From Brevibacterium sanguinis (GTDB lineage: Bacteria; Actinomycetota; Actinomycetes; Actinomycetales; Brevibacteriaceae), in contig NZ_QNSB01000001.1 of assembly GCF_003315415.1 (NCBI RefSeq), positions 1 through 64,000 on the forward strand: a DNA stretch of 64,000 bases. Direction: 5' to 3'. Below are positions 24,264 through 33,156 of this stretch, one piece after another. The position numbers and the translations under genes are program-made. The notes under the pieces were generated by a model. The model searched no databases. It saw nothing but the letters and a program-made list of their open reading frames with translations, and had not been told where the DNA came from. Within the stretch, counting starts at the first letter, position 1. Every line of letters begins with the position of its first letter.

Positions 24264-27200
24264 TCAGATCTTGGTGCGGTTGCGGCGAGTCACCAGGATC
24301 GCTGCGGCACCACCGGCGAGGAGCAGAGCCGCGAGGCCGCTCAGCGCCAGGGTTCCGTCGACACCGGTGCGAGGCAGGTCGCCGCCACCGTTGCTGCTTG
24401 CCGAGGCGTTCGAGCCGGAGCCGGCCGAAGCGTTCGACCCGGCCGAGGCGCTTGCAGACGCACCGGCGTTGGTCGAAGCCGAAGCCTGATCCGCGTCATC
24501 AGCCGAGGAAGCGTTGGCTTCGTTGGCGTCATCAGCGGCAGAAGCCTCTGCGTTCGGGTCAGCGTCGGTCTCAGCTGCGGCGCCCGGGTCGGCGGTGGCT
24601 GCGGCACCCGGATCGGCGTCAGCGTCGGCAGCGGTTGCTGCTTCGGCCGATGCGTTGTCCGACGAGGTGGCGTTGGCCGCGACCGAGGCTGCTGCTGCCG
24701 GGTTGGCGTCAGCGGCTGCGGTGGTGTCGGCGTTCGCGGAGTCCTCATCGTTCGCGTTGGCGGCTGCGACCGCAGCTGCCTGCGACGAAGCGTTGGTCTC
24801 AGTCGTGGCGTCGGTCGAGGCTTCCGCCGTGGCGGTCTCGTTCGCTGCCGACTGAGCTGCTGCCTCTGCGGCCGGGTCGGCTGCTGCCGATGCGGTGGTG
24901 TTCGCATCTTCGTCAGCCGCGGCCTGCGCTGCTGCCTGAGCAACGGCGTTGTCGTTGTTGTCCGCGTTGGCGGAAGCGGAGGCGGACGCCGAGGCGTTCA
25001 CATTCGCTGCCGTGTCCTGCGAAGCGTCGGCGACGGCCGAGTCATCGGCGTTGGCAGCGGCCTCAGCCGATGCGTTGTCCGACGAGGTGGCGGTCGCTGC
25101 AACCGAGGCTGCTGCTGCCGGATCGGCGTCAGCGGCGGCCGTGGTGTCGGCGTTGGTCGAGCTCGTGTTGTCGGCCAGAGCCGCTGCATTCGCTGCCTGG
25201 TTCGCCGAGGCGTTCGGATCCGAGGTGGCGTCCACCGAGGTGTCTGCAGAAGCGGTCTCGTTCGCTGCGGTCGCGGCTGCGGCCTCAGCGTTCGGGTCGG
25301 CTGCTGCGGATGCCGCTGTCGTGGCGTCGGCGTTGGCTGCTGCCTGAGCGGCAACCTGGGCGGCCGGGTTGTTGTCACCATCTGCGGTCGCCGATGCCGA
25401 AGCCGAAGCTGCGGCGTTGACGTTCACATCGGCGTCTGCGGTCGTAGCGGCGCCCGGATCGGCAGTGGCGTCAGCATTCGCTGCCGCCTCGACCGAGGCA
25501 TCGTTCGACGAATCGGCGATCGACGCAGCCTGAGCGGCCGAAGCGGCGTTCGGGCTGGCGTCCGCTGCTGCGGAGGTGTCAGCGTTCGTCGAGTCCGTGT
25601 TGTCGGCCTGAGCCGCGGGATCAGACGCTGCGGTCGCTGCGGCGTTCACCTCGGTGGTCGCGTCGGCCGTGGTGTCGGTCGACGCGGTCTCGTTGGCGGC
25701 CGACTGTGCGGCTGCTTCCGCGTTCGGGTCGGCTGCTGCCGATGCGGTGGTGGTGGCGTCTTCGTTGGCGGCAGCCTGGGCTGCTACCTGCGCGGCGGGG
25801 TCGTTGTCACCATCAGCGGAGGCCGATGCTGCGGCCGAAGCCGCGGCGTTGGTGTTCGCATCCGGGTCAGGCACGACGGCTTCTGCATTCGCGCGCACCG
25901 AGGACGACGCCAGATTGACATCGACGGCCTGGAGCGCAGGAAGCAGTTCGAGGCTCACGGCGTTGACGGTGAACCCGTCACCGTTGGTGCCGTTGCCCTT
26001 GACTTCGCTCTCCTGAGCGGGGTCCTTGAGGGTCGGCTGCTCGTTGATCGTGAGATCGACGACCTGGTTGAGGCCCTGGAACACCGGGTCGAGGGTGTCG
26101 AGGACGGGGTCGACGATACCGGTGACGGAGCCCGAGATCTCATCCGCGGTCGAGGTGAGGATTCCACCGATGAGCGGCTCGGTGATGCCGAGAACGGCGT
26201 CGATGACGGGTCCGGTGACGGCATCGAGGATGTCGCCGACCGGAACCGGCACACCAAGAATGTTGAGTGTGAGATCAGTTGTCACCGTCGGATCGGTGGT
26301 GTCGGTGCCCGCCAGCTGGCCCAGAGTGGCATCCACGGTAACGGTGCCGTCCGCCGAAGCGATGCCGCTCAGCGCCTCGATGCTTGCAGGCAGCTCGATG
26401 ATGACGTGGACGTCGTTCAGAGCGTTGGTCAAAGCGGTGTTGAGCTTGCCGCCCAGCTCACCCAGAGCGTCCGAGACGCCGGTGGTGATCGAAGAGATCG
26501 TGTCAGCAGTCAGCACCTGGGTGTTGGGGTCGAGGCCGTTGAGGTCCTCAGCCGCATCACCCTTGACGATCTTGGCCAGATCGATGGTGATGTCACCGTT
26601 TCCGATGTTGATCTGGACGGGGCTGCCCGCTGCTCCGAGCTGTTCGTTGATGACGTCTTCGACGACTCCGTTGAGTGCATCGCGAACCTCGACACTGATT
26701 GTCGCGTCCGCACCGCCGACACTGACGCTTGCAACGCCAGGAATTGTGGCGTTGACGCCGACAGCAGCAAGAGCCGCCGCGAGACCTTCGGTGCCGATGG
26801 CCTCTTCAAGAGTCGCACCGGTCGTGTCGACCAGGTCGTCGAGCTGCGCAGACAGATCGCTGACCGCGGGGCTCGAGACGGTGAGGATTCCGTCGGCGAC
26901 GACGTACTGCGAGTTGTTCGCTTCGCCATTGGAATCAGCGGTCGAGGCGATCGCGCCGAGCTCGAGGGAGAGCTCGTCGACGAGCCCGTCAGTGACACCG
27001 GCGAGCCCGGCCTGGTCGAGGACGTCGGTCAGGTTGACCTTGGCATTGCCGAAGTCACCGTTGTTGATGGCGTCGACGTTGAGCGCACCGTCTTCACCGA
27101 CGGCGCCCGCGCTGGCCTTGGCGCTGTTGGCGGCAGGAGCATGACCGAAGGCGTTGAGTGCTCCGGCCTCACCGAGGTCGAGGAGACCTGCTCCACCCGG

Positions 27201-27518
27201 GCTGCTGATCAGCGGCAGCGAGACGCCTCCGCCGAGATCGAGACCGAGGGCTCCGAGGGCCTCCGCGTTGAGCGGAGTCGTATCGGCAGCGGAGCTCGAG
27301 GGGAAGCTGCTGTAGGCGCCGGCTGCGTCGAGGAGCTGGGCATCGAGGGCTTCGCTCTCGATGAGCTGACCGAGCGCTTCAGCCTGCTCGTCGGGGTTCT
27401 GGGTATCGGCCGCACCTGGTGATGTCGTCATCACGGTGAGACCCAGTGCGGTGGCGGCGGCTACCGCACCCACTGCTGTCTTACGGCCGGGCTTGAGCCG
27501 GCCAGGGAGCATCTTCAT
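24264..27518 (-). CDS. LPXTG-anchored, Ala/Asp/Asn-rich repeat surface protein
   Basis: A 1084-residue secreted wall protein. It has a long signal peptide (residues 1-35: Lys/Arg-rich start then an Ala/Thr hydrophobic core), an N-terminal region of about 500 residues with many aliphatic beta-type motifs, and a tract of about 425 residues made almost only of Ala, Asp, Asn, Ser and Thr. It ends with a sortase signal: LPRTG at 1048-1052, a hydrophobic helix and RRNR. The N-terminal part resembles choice-of-anchor G family proteins (from memory). The tract contains three imperfect repeats of about 140 residues and probably serves as a stalk. The ATG at 27518 has GGAGGAAC immediately upstream. Adhesion is likely but unproven; no sortase gene lies in the window. 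Confidence 0.88.
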   Translation of the reverse strand: MKMLPGRLKPGRKTAVGAVAAATALGLTVMTTSPGAADTQNPDEQAEALGQLIESEALDAQLLDAAGAYSSFPSSSAADTTPLNAEALGALGLDLGGGVSLPLISSPGGAGLLDLGEAGALNAFGHAPAANSAKASAGAVGEDGALNVDAINNGDFGNAKVNLTDVLDQAGLAGVTDGLVDELSLELGAIASTADSNGEANNSQYVVADGILTVSSPAVSDLSAQLDDLVDTTGATLEEAIGTEGLAAALAAVGVNATIPGVASVSVGGADATISVEVRDALNGVVEDVINEQLGAAGSPVQINIGNGDITIDLAKIVKGDAAEDLNGLDPNTQVLTADTISSITTGVSDALGELGGKLNTALTNALNDVHVIIELPASIEALSGIASADGTVTVDATLGQLAGTDTTDPTVTTDLTLNILGVPVPVGDILDAVTGPVIDAVLGITEPLIGGILTSTADEISGSVTGIVDPVLDTLDPVFQGLNQVVDLTINEQPTLKDPAQESEVKGNGTNGDGFTVNAVSLELLPALQAVDVNLASSSVRANAEAVVPDPDANTNAAASAAASASADGDNDPAAQVAAQAAANEDATTTASAAADPNAEAAAQSAANETASTDTTADATTEVNAAATAASDPAAQADNTDSTNADTSAAADASPNAASAAQAASIADSSNDASVEAAANADATADPGAATTADADVNVNAAASASASATADGDNNPAAQVAAQAAANADATTAASAAADPNAEAAAATAANETASADTSVDATSDPNASANQAANAAALADNTSSTNADTTAAADADPAAAASVAATATSSDNASAEAAANADDSAVADASQDTAANVNASASASASANADNNDNAVAQAAAQAAADEDANTTASAAADPAAEAAAQSAANETATAEASTDATTETNASSQAAAVAAANANDEDSANADTTAAADANPAAAASVAANATSSDNASAEAATAADADADPGAAATADPGAAAETDADPNAEASAADDANEANASSADDADQASASTNAGASASASAGSNASAGSGSNASASSNGGGDLPRTGVDGTLALSGLAALLLAGGAAAILVTRRNRTKI
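24580..25855. repeat. three tandem ~430-bp imperfect repeats in the surface-protein gene
   Basis: Three units begin near 25855, 25430 and 25013 (reading on the minus strand). Each opens with a run encoding N-x-A-A-S-A-S-A and proceeds through AAQAAA, TASAAADP and AAANADA-type segments in the same order. The units differ at many positions. The boundaries are approximate. Confidence 0.7.
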
Positions 27519-27530
27519 GTTCCTCCACAT

Positions 27531-28028
27531 CGTTTGAAACTGGACGATCTCCTCATTCGAAACGAGCTGAAGGACGACTGTCCTCACGTGATCCTCGACT
27601 CGAACCTTGACGGAAACGGGCAGTCTCCTGGTAGATCCCTCACAACGGTACCGACTCATGGCCGAGTCACGCCTACGTCATCGTCATATAACGGAAACTG
27701 TTACAGTCCCGTTACAGTTACCCGGAGGTAATCTCGCCGTGTTTTGCCGTGGGTGAAGTTCGGAATCGACGCGGTTCCGATTCGCGGATGTAGTCTCTTC
27801 CTCGGTCGAGGAGGACGCGAGCGGGTCCCGGCCCCCTCCTGGCGCGAGTTCACGGGAGCTGTCCGCGGTCTCAACGGCAACCAGCCTTGTGGTGATCTCG
27901 CCACGGCGATTGCTTGAAACTTGAATTACCTCGGACCGGTGGTTTTATTGATGACGGGAATTCATTCGACGTTCACTATCGACGACATTGCCGAATTGTC
28001 TCGGATCTTGCGTAAATTCGGTAACGAT
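27531..28028. other. upstream region of the surface-protein gene
   Basis: 498 bases without a convincing gene. It contains a direct repeat GTTACAGT (27700-27707 and 27711-27718), the first copy being part of ACTG-TTA-CAGT, about 180 bases before the surface-protein start. The segment 27911-28028 is unusually AT-rich and holds TTGAAT (27921-27926) and TTTTAT (27943-27948) at promoter spacing, followed by an ATG at 27951 whose first 26 codons look protein-like before the frame runs antisense into the NYN gene. It could be a truncated gene. Confidence 0.45.
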
Positions 28029-29111
28029 TCAGTGAATGAGGTCGATCTGCTCCCAGAAGGCCGTTCTCAGCCGCTGCCGGACGCTCTGTCGGTCGGTGTC
28101 GTACTCGCCGATCTTCGACGCGCAGTCGCGCAGCAGGGTCGCGTCGATGTGGATGGGCAGATTGGGTCTGTCGGTGAGGACGTCCTCGAGCTCCGACTGG
28201 GTGCACGTGTCGTACCAGCTCTCGGCGACACTGCGACCGACCCCGGCGGCAACCTCGAGGAGGCGCTGCACCTCGGCGACTCCGGGGTGCTCCGTTCCGC
28301 CGGGACCTGCCGGGGCCGGCATCGGCGGATGGGTCGAGGGCTTCGACGCCCGCGCCACCGCCTCGGCGGGTTCCGAATGCGGTCGTCCCAGACCATTCAT
28401 CCGGATCGTCAGGGGCGTCGGAATCGGGTGTGCGGGCGGCGTCGGTGGGGGTGCGGCTCCGGGCGCGGCACGCGCTGTCTGCCCCGGACCTGGGGCCGTG
28501 GTCGTGTCTGTCGGAGAGTCGGCTGGGCCAGTCCCGTCCTGCATCGGCTTCGGGCGGGTACGGGGAGTGAAGCACTTGGTGATGAGCTCATTGGGCAGGG
28601 TGATGATGCGGTCGACCTGCATGGCCAGATGCTCGGCGACCGAGGTGACGCGGAGGTAGTGGTCCTGGTTCTCCAAGCCCACGAGCACGACCTTCATGCC
28701 CAGGTCCTGAGCGGCTTCGACCGCCTCGGCGAGGTCGTCGTCTCCGGTGAGCAGGTACGCGACCCGAGCGGCGCGGTTGCGGGCGATCTCGACGAGGTCG
28801 AGCCCCATCCGCAGATCGACGCCCTTCTGGGTCCCGTTGACCCCGATCCGTCCGAGTCGGACCTTGACATCGTCGATGAGAGCGATGCGTTTGTGCGCCT
28901 CGTGGAACACGCCGTCCTTGGAGGCGTCGTACCAGTACACCCGCAGGGCGTCGAGGCCCGAGTCCTCCACGGTGGTGTCGACGACGCCCCTGATCAGGGT
29001 CTCGGTGTCGACGAGGGTCGCCGAGCGCAGCGAGGTCCCCGAGACCCGCGAGCCTCCGACCGCGAGCAGGAACCCGGCATCGATGAAGACTGCGCTCTGT
29101 TCGATGGCCAT
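28029..29111 (-). CDS. NYN (PIN-like ribonuclease) domain protein
   Basis: A 360-residue protein with an N-terminal NYN domain (about 1-165), a PIN-like nuclease fold related to the LabA/DUF88 group. Acidic metal-binding residues are seen in AVFIDAGFLL, DLRMGLDLVEIA and LLTGDDDLAEAVEAA. Such domains cleave RNA. A Pro/Thr/Ala-rich linker (about 185-250) leads to a C-terminal helical region resembling the OST-HTH/LOTUS-less tail common in actinobacterial homologues, not a known domain to me. The ATG at 29111 has GGGAGGAG six bases upstream. RNA target unknown; transcribed alone. Confidence 0.85.
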   Translation of the reverse strand: MAIEQSAVFIDAGFLLAVGGSRVSGTSLRSATLVDTETLIRGVVDTTVEDSGLDALRVYWYDASKDGVFHEAHKRIALIDDVKVRLGRIGVNGTQKGVDLRMGLDLVEIARNRAARVAYLLTGDDDLAEAVEAAQDLGMKVVLVGLENQDHYLRVTSVAEHLAMQVDRIITLPNELITKCFTPRTRPKPMQDGTGPADSPTDTTTAPGPGQTARAAPGAAPPPTPPAHPIPTPLTIRMNGLGRPHSEPAEAVARASKPSTHPPMPAPAGPGGTEHPGVAEVQRLLEVAAGVGRSVAESWYDTCTQSELEDVLTDRPNLPIHIDATLLRDCASKIGEYDTDRQSVRQRLRTAFWEQIDLIH

Positions 29112-29425
29112 GGACGGCTCCTCCCTGCACTCGACGATCGCGGAATCCCAGACGGTCGCGGACTCCCATCCTATCGGTGCCGAACGGATCGACAGCCCTG
29201 CCGCTCCGCGGGACCGCTGACATTGTCGCTGATCAGCGGGTAAGAACTGCGTGTCGGGATGCGGTGGGACGGCCTCGGCGGCGGTGAGCGCAGAGCCCAC
29301 CCGCACCACCCATCCGCCCGCTCGGTGCACCTGGGCGAGACGTCGTGGCGAGACCCGGCGCGACCGCATAGAGTGCCGAAGAGGCAGACGCGAATCGGAG
29401 CGGATTCGGTCGGAAGGAGTGCGAT
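29112..29425. other. divergent promoter region
   Basis: 314 bases between the NYN gene and lhgO, transcribed away from each other. I see a GGAAGGAG ribosome site for lhgO at its right end but no clear operator or hairpin. Confidence 0.4.
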
Positions 29426-30619
29426 GTGAGGAAGAGATTCGCGGTCATCGGCGCGGGGATCATCGGTGCGGCGGTCGCGCGCGGGTTGCAGTCGCGCCAC
29501 GACGACGCCGAGGTGACCCTCTACGAGAAGGAGGACGGACCCGCCGCCCATCAGACCGGGCACAACTCCGGGGTCATCCACGCGGGCCTCTACTACGAAC
29601 CCGGCAGCCTCAAGGCCCGGCTCTGCCGCCGAGGTGTCTCCCTCCTCCTCGACTTCGCCCGCGAGCATGACGTGGCCTTCGACGAGTGCGGGAAGATCGT
29701 CGTCGCCACCGACGATATCGAGGTCGACCGGTTGCACGCGATCCACGAGCGCGCCGTGGCCAACGGCGTCCCCAACGTCTCCCTCCTCGACGCCGACGGT
29801 CTGCGGGAGATCGAGCCCAACGCCGTCGGCCTCGCCGCCCTCCACTCCCCGCACACCGGGATCATCGACTACCGCGGACTGACCGAGGCCCTCGTCGCCG
29901 ACTTCCGCCGAGGCGGTGGCCGGGTCCGCTTCTCCACCCCGGTCGACCGGGTCGAGGAGCAGCGGCGAAGAGCGATCGTCCACACGCACATCGACTCCCA
30001 GGACTACGACCAAGTCATCGTGTGCGCGGGCCTGCAGTCGGACCGTCTGGCCACGCGCTCAGGGGAGAGCCGTGACCCCTCGGTGGTGCCGTTCTTCGGC
30101 CAGTACTTCATCCTCGCCCCCGAGTACGACGATGTCGTCAACGGGCTCATCTACCCCGTGCCCGACCCGCGCTACCCCTTCCTCGGCGTCCATGTGACCA
30201 GGCGGATCGACGGGGGAGTGATGCTCGGACCGAACGCGTTCCTCTCCTTCTCCCGCGAGGGCTACCACGGGCTCGGGTTCGACCTCGCCGATTCCCTGCG
30301 GATCGCCGCGAACCCGGGATTCTGGAGGTTCGCGGCGGGGAACATGGCGACCGCGAGGAGGGAGATCGGCGGGGTCCTCTCGAGTCGAAGGTTCGTCGAG
30401 GAGGCCGCGAAGTACGTGCCGCTGCTCGCCGGCGTCTCCGGGCACCGTGCCACTCGCGGGATCCGGGCCCAGGCGATGAAGAGGGACGGCACCCTCGTCG
30501 ACGACTTCGTCATCGATCGCACCCCGGCGACGATGTTCGTCCGCAATGCCCCGTCACCGGGGGCCACCTCGGCGCTGGCGATCGCCGAGCACCTCATCGA
30601 TCAGGCGGACGCGGACTGA
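29426..30619 (+). CDS. lhgO: L-2-hydroxyglutarate dehydrogenase/oxidase
   Basis: A 397-residue FAD-dependent oxidoreductase of the LhgO family, which oxidises L-2-hydroxyglutarate to 2-oxoglutarate, repairing a by-product of central metabolism. The FAD-binding GxGIIG motif is at residues 9-14 (IGAGIIGAAVARGL). The diagnostic QTGHNSGVIHAGLYY (around 43-57) and KARLCRRG match LhgO closely, as does SGHRATRGIRAQ near the C terminus. Start is GTG 29426 with GGAAGGAG upstream. No lactate or glutarate pathway genes are adjacent. Confidence 0.93.
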   Translation: MRKRFAVIGAGIIGAAVARGLQSRHDDAEVTLYEKEDGPAAHQTGHNSGVIHAGLYYEPGSLKARLCRRGVSLLLDFAREHDVAFDECGKIVVATDDIEVDRLHAIHERAVANGVPNVSLLDADGLREIEPNAVGLAALHSPHTGIIDYRGLTEALVADFRRGGGRVRFSTPVDRVEEQRRRAIVHTHIDSQDYDQVIVCAGLQSDRLATRSGESRDPSVVPFFGQYFILAPEYDDVVNGLIYPVPDPRYPFLGVHVTRRIDGGVMLGPNAFLSFSREGYHGLGFDLADSLRIAANPGFWRFAAGNMATARREIGGVLSSRRFVEEAAKYVPLLAGVSGHRATRGIRAQAMKRDGTLVDDFVIDRTPATMFVRNAPSPGATSALAIAEHLIDQADAD

Positions 30620-30647
30620 GCCGGCGGTTGAGGGCGAATCCCGCGAT

Positions 30648-31874
30648 TCAGGCGGCGTGGACGAGGAAGCCGCTGCGCGGCAGGGTCGGGAACTGGTCGA
30701 GCGGGATCGTGAGGTCCTGTACGGGGACGTCGAAGTCGGCCGCGGCGAGTGCGCGGACCGAGCGCTTGAGCAGTTCGACGGTGCTCCACTCGCCCGGGCA
30801 GCGGTGGTTCTCCTGGTGGCGCCCCGCTCCCTGCGCGATGAGTCCGTTGGGCTGTTCCTCCCAGCGGAAGCCGCGGAAGCGCTCGGGGTGGAAGCTGTCG
30901 GGGTCCTCGAAGATCCGGGGATCGTGACAGGTCCCGTAGAGGTCGAGGATGACCCAGTCGCCCTGGGCGAAGTCGTGTCCGCGCCATTCGAACGCCGTGA
31001 CGACCCGGCCGGGCACGACGGGGAAGAACGGGTAGAAGCGGCGGACCTCCTGGACGAACGGCTCGAGGTCGGATTCGTCGCCGGACGCGAAGGTCTCGCG
31101 CCACTGCGGATACGTGTGCAGGGCGGTGGCGGCGAAGACGATGAACCGGTCGAGAGCGACCATGGGGCGGAGTATGTTGATGAGCTCGACGGCCGCGACC
31201 TCCGGAGACAGGAGGCTGCCGTCGGATTCGCGGTGCCGGGCGAAGGCGGACAGGGCGCTGCCCCGTGGTGGATCGACGATGCCCCTGCGGGTCTCGGCGA
31301 TGAGGGCCTTCGCCCACTTCTCCGTCCCGCGTCGCCGCCACTGGGCGTAGAGGTTGCGCGGGTCGAAGCGGCCGGCATTGTCGACCATCATGCCCAAGTC
31401 GTCGCGCAGCCGCGGCACGTCGGTCATCTCCAGGGGAATGCCGGACCAGCGGCAGACGGAGCGAGTGAGGACCTCGCGGGCGAACCCGTGGACGACGATG
31501 CGACGAGGCCCGGGCCGGCTGTGGAGGACCGTGTCCCATTCCTCGTCGAAGATGTCGCCGAGGCGGTCCATCGCCTCCCGGCTCATGAGCGAGAGGAAGA
31601 GCTCCTTCCGCTCGTGGTGGGCGGCGCCGTCGAGTGCCTGGACCGAGCCCTTGTCCTGGAGCAGATGCTGGACCGTGGGCGGCATCGCCCCCTGTCGGGT
31701 GAATCGGTCGTCGCCGTAGAAGATCGCGGCCGCCTCGGCGCCGCGGAGGAATGTCACGGGGCGCAGCAGCAGGCGGCTGGTGAACAGATCGGTTCCGAGT
31801 TCGTCGCAGCGGGACGAGACGAAAGGGTACCCCTCCTGGAGGAACGGCACGGTGCTGTCGAATGGAGCTCTCAT
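30648..31874 (-). CDS. CYP152-family cytochrome P450 (fatty-acid peroxygenase type)
   Basis: A 408-residue P450 of the CYP152 family, which uses H2O2 to hydroxylate or decarboxylate fatty acids at the alpha/beta position without a redox partner. Diagnostic features are RFYPFFPVVPGRV, the substrate-carboxylate pair Arg236-Pro237 (INILRPMVA, equivalent to Arg242-Pro243 of P450 BS-beta), and the heme loop HRCPGEWS with Cys359 in place of the usual FxxGxxxC. At the position that is His85 in OleT and Gln85 in BS-beta this protein has Gln79, which favours hydroxylation over alkene formation (inference). The ATG at 31874 has AAGGAG upstream. It is divergent from the SDR gene. Confidence 0.9.
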   Translation of the reverse strand: MRAPFDSTVPFLQEGYPFVSSRCDELGTDLFTSRLLLRPVTFLRGAEAAAIFYGDDRFTRQGAMPPTVQHLLQDKGSVQALDGAAHHERKELFLSLMSREAMDRLGDIFDEEWDTVLHSRPGPRRIVVHGFAREVLTRSVCRWSGIPLEMTDVPRLRDDLGMMVDNAGRFDPRNLYAQWRRRGTEKWAKALIAETRRGIVDPPRGSALSAFARHRESDGSLLSPEVAAVELINILRPMVALDRFIVFAATALHTYPQWRETFASGDESDLEPFVQEVRRFYPFFPVVPGRVVTAFEWRGHDFAQGDWVILDLYGTCHDPRIFEDPDSFHPERFRGFRWEEQPNGLIAQGAGRHQENHRCPGEWSTVELLKRSVRALAAADFDVPVQDLTIPLDQFPTLPRSGFLVHAA

Positions 31875-32248
31875 TGTCTCTCTCCTTCTGCTCCGGCGAA
31901 TCGTGCTGTGGCGAAAGGTGCGTTCCACGATTCCGTCTGACCGATGTAGTGTCAACCGACCGCGTGGCCTCACGGGAAGGACCCGTGGATCCGTCCGGGA
32001 TCGCCCGTCCGCCCCTGCCGATCCGCGGTCGTCCATCCGCGAATCCGGCTGCGAATCCGGCGGTGAATCCGGCCGCGCTCGCCCATCCGACGATTTCTCT
32101 GAGTCTCGGCGGGCCCTGTCCTCGGCGAGCGCCAGCAGCTAAGGTGCCGGTCAAGGAACCGCCCGCCGACTGCGTCAGGGTCGGTATCCGCCTGCGGGCA
32201 GATCTCCCCCTCGGCAGTCCGGGCACGAGACGACTGGGAGGAACGAGC
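31875..32248. other. intergenic region with 12-bp tandem repeats
   Basis: 374 bases between divergent P450 and SDR genes. It contains three adjacent copies of a 12-bp unit GAATCCGGCNGN (32041-32076). A GGGAGGAA ribosome site for the SDR gene is at the right end. No gene is evident, although an in-frame extension of the SDR ORF runs through it. Confidence 0.5.
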
Positions 32249-33049
32249 ATGGATCTGGGTATTCGCGACCGCCGAGCCCTCGTCACCGGAGCCGACTCCG
32301 GGATCGGCTTCGCCACCGCGCGGCAGCTGCTCGACGAGGGAGCCGAGGTCGTGCTCACCGACCGGGACCCCGAAGCGCTCGGGGCCGCGGTGGGCGAGCT
32401 GTCGGCGTTCGAGGGCCGGGTGCATGGCTTCGCCGCCGACATCACCGACGCCGAGGAGGTCGCGGCCCTGGCGGCCCGAGTCGACGAAACGGTGGGTGAC
32501 CTCGACATCCTCGTCAACGCGGCAGGAATCCACGGCAGCGGTGGCCCGTTCCACGAGATCAGCCAGGAGGGCTGGGACCACACGATCGACGTCGACCTCA
32601 TGGGTCCCGTCCGCATCACCCGCGCGTTCCTGCCCGGTCTGCGTCGCGGCGGCTGGGGACGGATCGTCTTCATCTCCTCGGAGGACGCCGTCCAGCCCTA
32701 TGACGACGAACTGCCCTACTGCGCCGCGAAAGCCGGCCTGCTCGCCCTGGCGAAGGGCCTGTCCCGGACGTACGCCTCGGAGGGGGTGCTCGTCAACACC
32801 GTCTCCCCGGCCTTCATCGAGACACCGATGACCGATGAGATGATGCGCAGGCGCTCCGAATCCCTGGGCATCCCGTTCGACGAGGCGATCCGCACGTTCC
32901 TCGAGACCGAGCGCCCATTCATCGAACTCGGTCGTCGCGGCAGAGCGGAGGAGGTCGCGCGGGTCATCGCCTTCCTCTGCTCGGACGCGGCGAGCTTCGT
33001 CAACGGATCGAACTACCGCGTCGACGCCGGTTCGGTCGCGACGATCTGA
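32249..33049 (+). CDS. short-chain dehydrogenase/reductase
   Basis: A 266-residue classical SDR. NAD(P)-binding TGADSGIG is at residues 13-20, NAAG at 90-93, and the catalytic Ser144, Tyr157 and Lys161 (YxxxK) are present. The acidic residue after beta-2 (TDRD) favours NAD(H) over NADP(H). The C-terminal GSNYRVDAGSV is typical of the family. Substrate unknown; it follows the P450 divergently and a FAD oxidoreductase follows downstream in the same direction, so a role in lipid or small-alcohol oxidation is possible. The start at 32249 has GGGAGGAA at good spacing. Confidence 0.9.
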   Translation: MDLGIRDRRALVTGADSGIGFATARQLLDEGAEVVLTDRDPEALGAAVGELSAFEGRVHGFAADITDAEEVAALAARVDETVGDLDILVNAAGIHGSGGPFHEISQEGWDHTIDVDLMGPVRITRAFLPGLRRGGWGRIVFISSEDAVQPYDDELPYCAAKAGLLALAKGLSRTYASEGVLVNTVSPAFIETPMTDEMMRRRSESLGIPFDEAIRTFLETERPFIELGRRGRAEEVARVIAFLCSDAASFVNGSNYRVDAGSVATI

Positions 33050-33156
33050 GTCCTGCCGGCCGGCTCCGGCCCGGGCTGATTCATCGCGTACGCCATTCAG
33101 GAGTCGACCAACCACAAGTTCATCAAGCAGAGGTCGACCTTCAGAGGAAAGGAGCA

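Noticed and set aside
24580..25855. Possible CRISPR-like or tandem DNA array
   Set aside because: Repeats are long, imperfect, in frame and encode Ala-rich peptide; there are no short exact repeats with spacers.
24186..27422. Open frame of 1078 codons on the plus strand antisense to the surface-protein gene
   Set aside because: Its translation is dominated by Gly, Arg, Cys, Ser and Val, the complement of Ala/Asp/Asn repeats. It has no domain and no start signals; it is a shadow of the repeat gene.
27921..29243. 440-codon plus-strand frame across the NYN gene
   Set aside because: Only the first part (before 28029) looks gene-like; the rest is antisense to the well supported NYN protein. Reported only as a possible truncated gene.
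30601..32673. 690-codon minus-strand frame over the P450 and SDR
   Set aside because: Arg/Pro/Ser-rich shadow; the real genes are the CYP152 in another frame and the SDR on the plus strand.
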